Shown: in pieces, positions 1 through 6,786 of the stretch
Position numbering within the stretch: position 1 is the stretch's first letter
Layout: each line of letters starts with the position of its first letter
Source of the DNA: Anaerolineae bacterium
GTDB taxonomy: Bacteria; Chloroflexota; Anaerolineae; B4-G1; SLSP01
NCBI GenBank assembly: GCA_016928755.1
Contig: JAFGKB010000189.1
Location: forward strand, 1-29,930
DNA: 29,930 nt
Reading direction: 5' to 3'
Translations under genes and position numbers: made by a program
Notes under the pieces: model-generated
Databases searched by the model: none
What the model was told of the DNA's origin: nothing
The model's input: only the letters and a program-made list of their open reading frames with translations

Positions 1-66
1 ACTCCTCTGGAAATCGGTGCATTGCACTTTCTTAAGTGCGTTGCACCTGACCGATTTTCAGAGGAA
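1..66. repeat. Large imperfect inverted repeat at left edge
   Basis: Outer arms at 3-17 and 51-65 pair at 14 of 15 positions (TCCTCTGGAAATCGG against CCGATTTTCAGAGGA). Inside them GGTGCA (16-21) pairs with TGCACC (42-47), and GCACTT (24-29) pairs with AAGTGC (34-39) around a TTCT-like loop, leaving a small TGA bulge. Almost the whole 63 nt can fold into one long hairpin. There is no clear T-run on either side, so a simple intrinsic terminator is unlikely. It could be a small palindromic mobile repeat or an RNA structure. Sequence left of the window is needed to define its edge. Confidence 0.6.
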
Positions 67-123
67 TACTAGTCAAGCTTTTATCATTCAACAACCACTG
101 AGGTCGTTCCTATAAATTAGCGC

Positions 124-1323
124 TTACGCCTCTTTCAAAGATTCAGCAAAGCGATAACCGAGTTCTTCGCCCTTATTTAGTAATTCCAATGTCGGAGCAC
201 CTTTAAACTCCCAGACATCGAAAACATCCCAACGCAGGTCCTCAACAAACTTATTGAAGTCACGGCGGGCACCGCCACTCCAACCATAGCTCCCAAAATA
301 TGCGGTCTTGCGCCCCATGATGCGCTTCCCCTTAGCCATATTCAACATATCCATCATCGGCGGGAAAATACCGCCTTCATAAGTGGGCGCACCTACAAGA
401 ACACCACGCCGGGTATAAAGATACGGGAGAATATAACTCGCGTGGGTATGCCGCACATCAAAAATATCGACAGGTAACCCGGCACGGGCGACACCCTCGG
501 CAACCGCCTCTACCATGTGTTCGGTGTTACCATACATCGTCCCATAAATCAATGTGACACCGGGGTCACCGGAAGATTGGGCATAGTTGGCCCACTTTTT
601 ATACAGCTCAACAATACGCTCTGGGTTTTTACGCCATATCAAGCCATGAGATGGAGCAACGACATCTATGGGAACATCAGCGAGCTTATCAATAGCTTTG
701 AGTACCGGTTTAGGATACAACGCAACAATATTGACGTAGTAACGCAGGGCTTCTTTCTCATAGAAGTCTAAGCTGGTGCACTGTTCATCAAAAATCACAC
801 CTTGTAACGCACCATACCCCCCAAACCCATCACAAGAGAACAAAACCTTCTGACTAACCTCATAGGTCATCATTGTCTCTGGCCAGTGGACAAATGGCGT
901 CGCCACAAACTTTAGAACCGGGCCGCCCAAATCCAGAGTCTCACCATCCTGGACAATCTGGATGCCATCCTCAATCCCGTAATAGGATGTAATCATATCC
1001 GCAGCTTTTGCAGTCCCCACCAACTTAACGTTGGGCGCAACACGGCGGAAGGTACGCATCACTCCAGTATGATCCGGTTCCATATGGTTAACAATAATAT
1101 AATCAAGTTCAGCGGGATCAATAATCTGCGCTATTTGGTCCAGTAACTCATCGGCCTTAAAATCCTTGGCCATATCGATCAATGCAGATTTCTCGCCTTT
1201 AACAATATACGCATTATATGAAACACCTTCCTGCGTAATAGGCCACAGTCCCTCAAAAAGATCAGTGGTACGATCATTAACACCAATCCAGTAAATTCCA
1301 GGTTTAACTTCAATAGCGGGCAT
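124..1323 (-). CDS. A-type flavodiiron protein (O2/NO reductase)
   Basis: This 399-residue cytoplasmic protein matches flavodiiron proteins (FprA/ROO class), which reduce O2 to water and/or NO to N2O at a diiron site next to FMN. The N-terminal metallo-beta-lactamase-like half carries the diiron ligands H80-x-E82-x-D84-H85, H146, D165 and H226. The C-terminal flavodoxin half starts near residue 256, with the FMN-phosphate loop GTMYGNTE at 261-268. Length fits the core two-domain form. There is no fused rubredoxin or flavin reductase domain, so an external electron donor is needed. The ATG is preceded by GGAGGA. The gene lies 21 bp after lipoprotein A and is probably the last gene of the kinase operon. 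Substrate preference (O2 or NO) cannot be read from sequence. Confidence 0.95.
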   Translation of the reverse strand: MPAIEVKPGIYWIGVNDRTTDLFEGLWPITQEGVSYNAYIVKGEKSALIDMAKDFKADELLDQIAQIIDPAELDYIIVNHMEPDHTGVMRTFRRVAPNVKLVGTAKAADMITSYYGIEDGIQIVQDGETLDLGGPVLKFVATPFVHWPETMMTYEVSQKVLFSCDGFGGYGALQGVIFDEQCTSLDFYEKEALRYYVNIVALYPKPVLKAIDKLADVPIDVVAPSHGLIWRKNPERIVELYKKWANYAQSSGDPGVTLIYGTMYGNTEHMVEAVAEGVARAGLPVDIFDVRHTHASYILPYLYTRRGVLVGAPTYEGGIFPPMMDMLNMAKGKRIMGRKTAYFGSYGWSGGARRDFNKFVEDLRWDVFDVWEFKGAPTLELLNKGEELGYRFAESLKEA

Positions 1324-1344
1324 ATTATTTCCTCCTCCAGAAAC

Positions 1345-2589
1345 TCACTCAACTTCCCACGTAAAACTTTCGTCAATTGAGACTTCATATTCAAGGGCTA
1401 ATTCCAAGCCCTCACAATCAAGGGCTTGTAAGTCATAGACACCTGGAGCGATATAAAATCGCCGCGCAGAGTCTGGAACTAAATATTCATTATCACCCAA
1501 CGAATCTGGCCCCCATTCCTCAAGGGAGGATTCAGAGATATAGAGATAACAAATATCAACCGTCCCATTGTTCACGACAGTGACCGGCACTTCACCCTCA
1601 CCCCCCAAACGAAGCGTGGTAGCAACACTTATATCCCAGGCGGTATCCAATATCACATTGTCACAATTCTTGATAGTTACATCTTGAGCACCACCAGGAA
1701 TGTCAAAGTCGCGAGAGTCTCCAGGTGCGATATTATCATCACCCAACCAATCACTCCCCCAGCTCTCACTGTTAGCAGGTGAGATATAGACATAGCAAAT
1801 ATCTTCCGCAGTGTTATTCTCTATGGAAAGAACAAATGGATCACCAGATACTTCCTGTTGCTGAATAGACCAGACAAAATCGGTGTCTATATTCACATCA
1901 GACTCAACCAGCACATCAACATCATTACAATCAACAGCCCGCAAATCATAAACATCCGGTGCAATGAAGAAAATACGTTGGGCATCAGCATACAGCGATT
2001 CATATAAGCCCAACCGGTCCTCACCCCATTCACCGGCCTGCGTGGGAGAAATGTACAGGTAACAGATTTCATCAGGGCTGTCATTAATCACGCGGACAGC
2101 GACTTCGTCCTCGCCACCTACTGTCAACACAGTATCAGACCCAATTTCCCAGGCTGTGTCTAGTACAGTCTGCTCACAATCGGCAACCAAAACATCGTAT
2201 TCACCCTCCGGTAAATCCATAGACCAAGATTCTCCCGCATAGATATACTCATCCTCATCTAACCAGTCCTCACCCCACTCCTCAGCACCACTGACGGAGA
2301 TCAAGACATAGCAAATATCATAAGGTGACTTGTTTTCAATGGTTATCCCCAAGCCCCCTGATGAGGACTTAACCGGGGCTTCTGTTTCTACAGGCGATTC
2401 TGTCTCTACAGGCGATTCTGTCTCTACAGGCGATTCTGTCTCCACAGGCACTTTTGTTTCTACCGGAGCCTCAGTAAGTTCAGTCCCCACCTCAGAAGGA
2501 GGCGGCGGAGTACTAGGAACGAAAAGTGAGCACCCCAACGAAACTAACAGCACACCGATCACAACAAACCATTTTATACCCTTATTCAT
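1345..2589 (-). CDS. Lipoprotein A with four WGxDxLG-type modules
   Basis: A predicted exported lipoprotein of 414 residues. The signal peptide ends in a lipobox (LVSLGC, Cys about 20). A low-complexity linker follows with about five PVETE(S) units (about 40-74). The rest is four modules of about 82 residues, beginning near 80, 162, 251 and 333. Each has the pattern N-x-[ST]...ICY[VL]-x-IS...[ES]WGxDxLG...P-G-x-YD...DC, and each has two cysteines 44-45 residues apart. The modules alternate between two subtypes, so they look like two tandem pairs. The same module forms the kinase ectodomain and lipoprotein B upstream. The open frame begins at a TTG (2592), but ATG 2589 fits better with AGGAGA seven bases upstream. 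I know similar modules only from uncharacterised secreted bacterial proteins and assign no function. Confidence 0.88.
   Translation of the reverse strand: MNKGIKWFVVIGVLLVSLGCSLFVPSTPPPPSEVGTELTEAPVETKVPVETESPVETESPVETESPVETEAPVKSSSGGLGITIENKSPYDICYVLISVSGAEEWGEDWLDEDEYIYAGESWSMDLPEGEYDVLVADCEQTVLDTAWEIGSDTVLTVGGEDEVAVRVINDSPDEICYLYISPTQAGEWGEDRLGLYESLYADAQRIFFIAPDVYDLRAVDCNDVDVLVESDVNIDTDFVWSIQQQEVSGDPFVLSIENNTAEDICYVYISPANSESWGSDWLGDDNIAPGDSRDFDIPGGAQDVTIKNCDNVILDTAWDISVATTLRLGGEGEVPVTVVNNGTVDICYLYISESSLEEWGPDSLGDNEYLVPDSARRFYIAPGVYDLQALDCEGLELALEYEVSIDESFTWEVE
2381..2470. repeat. 18-bp tandem repeat inside lipoprotein A gene
   Basis: Five successive 18-bp units of the type TCTGTCTCTACAGGCGAT begin at 2381, 2399, 2417, 2435 and 2453. 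The middle units are identical or differ at one base, and the last is the most diverged. On the coding (minus) strand they encode the PVETES-like linker between lipid anchor and first module. The unit length is a multiple of three, so copy-number change would lengthen or shorten the linker without a frameshift. Confidence 0.85.
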
Positions 2590-2628
2590 CAATATATCTC
2601 CTAAAATTATTAATTAAAAAAGCACTTA

Positions 2629-4188
2629 CTAATCACTTAATGTCCAAGTTGTAACATCATCCATTAAACTCACATTGGTTTCCTCTACCAATGTGTTACT
2701 ATCACCATCCAGTGCCCTTAAGTCATAGGTACCCACGGGCACATAGAAGATCCGCTGGTCACCAGAAGCGATAGTCTCTACGCCACCTAACCAGTCAGCA
2801 CCCCAATTATCATTGGTTGAAGGGGAAATATTCACATACCAGACATCACTCGAGGTCTGATTGTCCAACAAGAGAGCGACCATATCCGGGCCACCAACTG
2901 TGATGGTACTACTTTGAGAAATGCCGCTTTCAGATTCAACAGGAATCTCTGCACAATCTTTAAGCAGTACATCATAAGTACCTGGATCCATCTCAAAAGA
3001 ACGACTTTCGCCCGGACTAATCATAGCCTGGTCACCAAGTTGATCCTCACCCCAGGACTCACTATCCTCTGGTGAAATGTAAACATAGCAAATATTGTAG
3101 GGTGACTGGTTGTTGATAGTCAAATTCGCTCCACCTAATGACGGCGCGACAGAGGTCTCCGTAGGTTTAGTCCCCACTTCCGAAGAGGGAGGCGGTGTAG
3201 CATCAGGAGTGAGAAATGAATACCCCAACAAGAGTAAGGCGCACCCACCGATCAAGGACAGCAGTGCCAATCCACTTAAAACCCAGACCCAGGCGGGAAT
3301 CCCTTTACGGGTCTTTTCAGGCTGTGGGGTAGGAACTACAGCGACAGGTTTAACTTTCTGCCCCAGTAATGCCCTTTCTAGTGCACTGATAAAAGCCATC
3401 ACACTTTCAAAACGCGCTCCCGGTTCTTTTGCCAGAGCCTTTTCAAGCACATCACCAACCCCTTCCGGTAGGTCCGGACGGGTATCAGAAATAGGAGGCG
3501 GCGGCTCATGGGTAACTTTGTAGAGCAGGGCCATCGTACTATCAGCCTTAAAAGGCACGGTACCGCTTAACATCTCATACGCCACAACGGCCAAACTGTA
3601 TTGATCGGTGCGCGTATCGACCGTTAACCCCTGTGCTTGTTCTGGAGACATATACTCTGGGGTCCCCATAATCGTGCCGGTTGAGGTAAGACGTGTATCG
3701 GAAGATGCGCGGGCAATACCGAAATCAGTAAGTTTCGCCTGACCTTCAGAATCAATCATAATATTGCCCGGCTTAATATCACGATGGATCAGACCTTGCC
3801 GGTGAGCATAATCCAGGGCTTCTGCAAGAGGGCGCAAAATGGCAATAATTTCCCCGGAAGATAACGCACCACGTTCCCTAATGTATTTGGTAAGTTCTGT
3901 ACCTTCCAGGTATTCCATTACAAAGTAATGCCAACCGCTCTCCTGCCCTACATCGAAGATCGTAACAATATTAGGATGTCGCAGTTGAGCAGCCGAGCGC
4001 GCTTCCCTCAAAAAACGGTCGATAAAGTCTTGCTGCCATATGAGGTGCGGGGCCAGGACTTTGACAGCTACAGTGCGCTCCAGAGTTGGATCATAGGCGA
4101 GATAAACAACTGCCATCCCTCCCCGACCTAACTCTTTCTGAATAAGGTATTTCCCTAAACGCTTATTGACCAGGCTGTCATTTTCCAT
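2629..4188 (-). CDS. Transmembrane Ser/Thr protein kinase with extracytoplasmic module pair
   Basis: A Hanks-type (PknB-like) receptor kinase. Numbered from the longer GTG start (4227), the kinase domain spans about 27-287: glycine loop GRGGMAVVY (34-42), Lys56 in VAVK, Glu75, HRD at 148-150, Asn155, DFG at 168-170 and activation segment GTPEYMSPEQ. A Pro-rich juxtamembrane stretch leads to one membrane helix (about 312-336). The outside part (368-532) is a pair of the WGxDxLG modules also found in both neighbouring lipoproteins, not PASTA repeats. The first module keeps the Cys pair (C380, C425) and the second has lost both. I chose ATG 4188; the GTG at 4227 overlaps the preceding gene by 8 bp and is possible. 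A G-rich run with GGGAG lies about 17 nt before the ATG. It very likely phosphorylates cytoplasmic targets in response to an envelope signal. Confidence 0.92.
   Translation of the reverse strand: MENDSLVNKRLGKYLIQKELGRGGMAVVYLAYDPTLERTVAVKVLAPHLIWQQDFIDRFLREARSAAQLRHPNIVTIFDVGQESGWHYFVMEYLEGTELTKYIRERGALSSGEIIAILRPLAEALDYAHRQGLIHRDIKPGNIMIDSEGQAKLTDFGIARASSDTRLTSTGTIMGTPEYMSPEQAQGLTVDTRTDQYSLAVVAYEMLSGTVPFKADSTMALLYKVTHEPPPPISDTRPDLPEGVGDVLEKALAKEPGARFESVMAFISALERALLGQKVKPVAVVPTPQPEKTRKGIPAWVWVLSGLALLSLIGGCALLLLGYSFLTPDATPPPSSEVGTKPTETSVAPSLGGANLTINNQSPYNICYVYISPEDSESWGEDQLGDQAMISPGESRSFEMDPGTYDVLLKDCAEIPVESESGISQSSTITVGGPDMVALLLDNQTSSDVWYVNISPSTNDNWGADWLGGVETIASGDQRIFYVPVGTYDLRALDGDSNTLVEETNVSLMDDVTTWTLSD
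2632..3126 (-). repeat. Paralogous segment copy 1 (kinase ectodomain)
   Basis: These 165 codons align without any gap to 4223-4717 in lipoprotein B. By my count 139 of 165 residues are identical, and the DNA is similar to a comparable degree. This points to a fairly recent tandem duplication of the two-module sensor. Confidence 0.85.
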
Positions 4189-4219
4189 AGTATAATCCGT
4201 CAAGTCTCCCCCCCGATTA

Positions 4220-4810
4220 TTAATCACTTAGTGTCCAGGTTGTAACAGCATCCACGAGACTCACACTGGTTTCTTCTACTAATGTATTCTCCTCACTATC
4301 CAATGCCCTTAAGTCATATGTCCCCGCGGGCACATAGAAAATCCGCTGCCCCCCAGAAGCAACAGACTCCACACCCCCCAACCAGTCATCGCCCCAGTTA
4401 TCGTTGGTGGAAGGGGAAATATTTACATACCAGACTTCACTCGCTGTCTGATTGACTAACAAAAGGGCGATGACATCCGGGCCACCAACTGTGATGGTAC
4501 TACTGCGAGAGATACCGCTTTCTGATTCAACAGGGATTTCCTCACAGTCTTTGAGTAATACATCATAAGTACCCGGATCCCGCTCAAAAGAACGACTTTC
4601 ACCAGGACTAATAATAGCTTGGTCACCAAGCTGGTCCTCACCCCAGGACTCGCTATCCTCAGATGAAATATAAACATAGCAAACATCATACGGGCTTTGA
4701 TTTGAGATGGTAATCTCTACCGGGGAAGAAGTAGTTGTTCCTCCCGCCCCACCACAAGCCAAAAGCAACAAACTCATCAAAGCCACAAACACAAAATACC
4801 GTTTCATCAT
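4220..4810 (-). CDS. Lipoprotein B, free copy of the kinase sensor module pair
   Basis: A 196-residue predicted lipoprotein with signal peptide and lipobox LLLLAC (Cys19), a short Gly/Thr/Ser linker, then two WGxDxLG modules (about 32-113 and 114-196). The module pair is nearly the same as the ectodomain of the kinase encoded just downstream. The first module has cysteines 44 and 89 and the second has neither. The start is supported by AAAGGAG upstream. Its end overlaps or abuts the kinase start, which suggests translational coupling. Because it is a membrane-anchored copy of the kinase sensor without kinase or transmembrane helix, a role as co-receptor, ligand reservoir or decoy is a reasonable inference, but nothing in the sequence names the ligand. 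Confidence 0.9.
   Translation of the reverse strand: MMKRYFVFVALMSLLLLACGGAGGTTTSSPVEITISNQSPYDVCYVYISSEDSESWGEDQLGDQAIISPGESRSFERDPGTYDVLLKDCEEIPVESESGISRSSTITVGGPDVIALLLVNQTASEVWYVNISPSTNDNWGDDWLGGVESVASGGQRIFYVPAGTYDLRALDSEENTLVEETSVSLVDAVTTWTLSD
4223..4717 (-). repeat. Paralogous segment copy 2 (lipoprotein B)
   Basis: Gap-free partner of 2632-3126. It encodes the complete two-module region of lipoprotein B. Confidence 0.85.
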
Positions 4811-4925
4811 TGCTTCTCCTTTGAATAATTTAAAATCAAGCTAAGATAGTTCCAGGATTTCAAATCACTCCCAAGTAAGGAAGAGTTAAAATGGGACATT
4901 TGCCCATCCTATATCGGGTAATTAG

Positions 4926-4995
4926 GGAGTATGACTCTCCTGGAATAGACCTATTATAACAAGGCAGTGATATTGTGTGAGAAGGAGCATGACTC
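4926..4995 (-). promoter_or_regulatory. Promoter of kinase operon flanked by twin 12-bp motifs
   Basis: On the minus strand 4953-4961 reads TG-T-TATAAT, a full extended -10 element. No good -35 is visible, as is common for extended -10 promoters. Predicted start is near 4946, giving a leader of about 135 nt to lipoprotein B. The motif GGAGyATGACTC occurs on both sides, at 4926-4937 and 4984-4995, in the same orientation and 58 bp apart. Each copy is also partly palindromic (GGAG...CTCC or CTC). They may be a paired operator, which is an inference from position only. Confidence 0.5.
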
Positions 4996-5106
4996 CATTT
5001 CACAAGCAATCATATATTTCCATTATAGAGGAGATTAGATAGAATACAAAGTATACCCACATCCAATCCTACGCCCTTGGTTATAGAAATACTAACTAAA
5101 CTAAAT

Positions 5107-5135
5107 TTGCTTGTAATCTAGCTATATGTTATAAT
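5107..5135 (+). promoter_or_regulatory. Promoter for small gene at 5174
   Basis: A perfect -10 TATAAT (5130-5135) lies 17 bp after TTGCTT (5107-5112). The predicted transcript starts about 30 nt before the ATG at 5174. Confidence 0.55.
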
Positions 5136-5173
5136 CTAATAAACTTTTTAAGAATTCTCAAAAACAGGATAGA

Positions 5174-5602
5174 ATGTCTAAAGAAAAGGTCCAATTACTA
5201 CCGCAGAAACAGGCGCAGCAACTACAGGATTTATCCGAGCGTGCCCGACTTAACTTGGCGCGTTATGCTGGAGTGGAAGTGGAGTATAATGCTGTGGGAG
5301 TCCAGATGCTTGATGAGTGGATAGACCGCCACCTCAGGCAGTTTCCCACACCCTCAGGACAGATTGTGACAGTGTGGGCAGCTTTCTTAGGGGAAGTCTT
5401 CCGGCAACGTTTTAACGGACGCTGGATCACACAGGTCACGCCCGATGGCAAATCCCACCTAGGGGTTGCCTGTCCTAAAGGGCCAAAGAATTACGTTTTT
5501 ATCAATGTGATGGACCAGATACAAAAACGGATTCATGACGGCATGCAGGAATCACTGGCCTTTTATTACACGCTTACCGGTATGGAAATCAAAGCGGGTT
5601 AA
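5174..5602 (+). CDS. Small conserved-type cytoplasmic protein, unknown
   Basis: A 142-residue protein with no signal peptide or membrane helix. The N-terminus is helical and Gln/Leu-rich (about 8-30). The middle contains LDEWIDRHL (about 46-54) and a segment VWAAFLGEVFRQRFNGRW that looks like a conserved alpha/beta core, followed by a GxxxxGVACPKGPKNYVFI stretch. The layout resembles small DUF3806-like proteins, but I would not assign it firmly. The ATG has a weak AGGAT upstream, a good promoter and a strong terminator, so it appears to be a single-gene transcript divergent from the kinase operon. No function can be given. Confidence 0.75.
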   Translation: MSKEKVQLLPQKQAQQLQDLSERARLNLARYAGVEVEYNAVGVQMLDEWIDRHLRQFPTPSGQIVTVWAAFLGEVFRQRFNGRWITQVTPDGKSHLGVACPKGPKNYVFINVMDQIQKRIHDGMQESLAFYYTLTGMEIKAG

Positions 5603-5615
5603 GCTTTTGCCCCAT

Positions 5616-5652
5616 AAAAAAAACTCCCGTCAGCATTGACGGGAGTTTTTTT
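5616..5652. terminator. Bidirectional intrinsic terminator
   Basis: A perfect 9-bp stem CTCCCGTCA/TGACGGGAG (5624-5632 and 5637-5645) with a GCAT loop is flanked by A8 on the left and T7 on the right. It works for the plus-strand gene ending at 5602 and for the minus-strand gene ending at 5692. Confidence 0.93.
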
Positions 5653-5691
5653 AACTTCTGTGTTTTCAACTTCTGTGTTACAGATTGAGTC

Positions 5692-6750
5692 TTACCACAG
5701 TCCTGGCGTTTTTACAAATGTAGCTAGGATTTTCACCAATTCTTTAGGTGTATTGGCATGCACAAACCGGTACTCTATACCGGGATAATTACTTTCTAAA
5801 AAGCCCTTAATATCCAGGGGCCAATTTTGGGGATTAATGACCAACACATGCCGGTCAGCCGGTCCCATACCGGCGTCATCCGCATTCGTCCCTACCGTCC
5901 AATGGTAACGGCTCCATACCCCACTATCCGCAATCGCCTTCAACCACTCTCCGCTGGTACCAGGATGCAAAAGCAGATAATGGCGGGTATATTGCTGCCG
6001 GGGAGGGACAAAGCTGACATCACCATCTGGCTCAGGTGTGGTAATGGGAATAGGGGGACGGGGAGATGGACCAGATGAACTAGCCGCGACGACTAATTCG
6101 GCATCATCCCAGTAAGTGTCACAGTGTTTAAAAGGCCACAAGACACGGCTGCGTAAGAAGACCGTTACTGTGGAATTCTGGGCCTTGACTTCAACCGTTG
6201 GCACCTGGGCAAAGACATTATAAATATGCGCACCTTTACCCCAGACGATAGAATCCTGCCACGGGTCAGTACCCCCGGTAGGATCAATACCTACCTGGAA
6301 GATAAAGTTACGGATATCGGAGTTAGATTGAGAACCTTCAAGGGCGAAGTAAGCGCCCGCTCCTGCCCCGGCACTGGCATGCGCATCATCTTTATTATTA
6401 GACCAGGCATGCGCCCAGGCAGAAGCCTGTAATGTATCGCCAACCTGGAATCCCTCTGATACTTGTTGGAAAACACCGGCATTATGAATGCGATAGAATG
6501 TAAAATATTTCAAGCTGCGGTTACCGCTACGAACGCGCAGCGGGTCAAGGAATGGAGGCTCCCGGTTGATGACGTGCATTTCAGGACGCCCATAACCGGT
6601 GCGGTTATTGGGGTCATGAGGTACGGGACCACCCTCTTTCCAATAGGCGACCCAGGACTCAGGCGTAAATATCTCACCGAATTCCTGACCCGTGTAAGTT
6701 TTCCGGCACCAATTCCCTTCAAAACCGGGGTTCTTAAGTAGATTTGTCAT
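5692..6750 (-). CDS. CBM-like jelly-roll protein with unknown C-terminal domain
   Basis: A 352-residue protein without a signal peptide. Residues 1-222 start with LLKNPGFEG, a hallmark of carbohydrate-binding jelly-roll domains (CBM4/9-like). The domain runs through SGNRSLKYF, FQVGDTLQASAWAHAW and ends TYWDDAELVV, the usual closing strand. A Pro/Ser-rich linker (about 224-252) leads to a compact domain of about 95 residues (256-345) with HYLLLHPG, RYHWTVGTNADDAGMG, HVLVINPQNWP and a closing helix, which I do not recognise. It reads like an alpha/beta domain of hydrolase or lysozyme type, but no catalytic set is evident. AAGGAGG lies 8 bp before the ATG. The gene starts 36 bp after dnaN and is probably co-transcribed with it. 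Confidence 0.82.
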   Translation of the reverse strand: MTNLLKNPGFEGNWCRKTYTGQEFGEIFTPESWVAYWKEGGPVPHDPNNRTGYGRPEMHVINREPPFLDPLRVRSGNRSLKYFTFYRIHNAGVFQQVSEGFQVGDTLQASAWAHAWSNNKDDAHASAGAGAGAYFALEGSQSNSDIRNFIFQVGIDPTGGTDPWQDSIVWGKGAHIYNVFAQVPTVEVKAQNSTVTVFLRSRVLWPFKHCDTYWDDAELVVAASSSGPSPRPPIPITTPEPDGDVSFVPPRQQYTRHYLLLHPGTSGEWLKAIADSGVWSRYHWTVGTNADDAGMGPADRHVLVINPQNWPLDIKGFLESNYPGIEYRFVHANTPKELVKILATFVKTPGLW

Positions 6751-6786
6751 CAGGCTGTCCTCCTTAAATCTAGCTAGACCTGGCGA

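Larger units (their letters stand above)
4811..5173. other. Divergent intergenic region with two promoters
   Basis: This 363-bp AT-rich stretch separates the minus-strand kinase operon from the plus-strand gene at 5174. I see no open frame or RNA gene in it. It holds one plausible promoter in each direction and a pair of near-identical 12-bp motifs, GGAGTATGACTC (4926-4937) and GGAGCATGACTC (4984-4995). Confidence 0.6.

Noticed and set aside
89..108. Small hairpin AACAACC/GGTCGTT after the flavodiiron gene as terminator
   Set aside because: The stem has one mismatch and no U-run follows on the minus strand, so support is too thin.
5653..5679. Direct repeat AACTTCTGTGTT (5653-5664, 5668-5679)
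   Set aside because: It is short and single-occurrence, just after a strong terminator, with no evident role. Probably local slippage.
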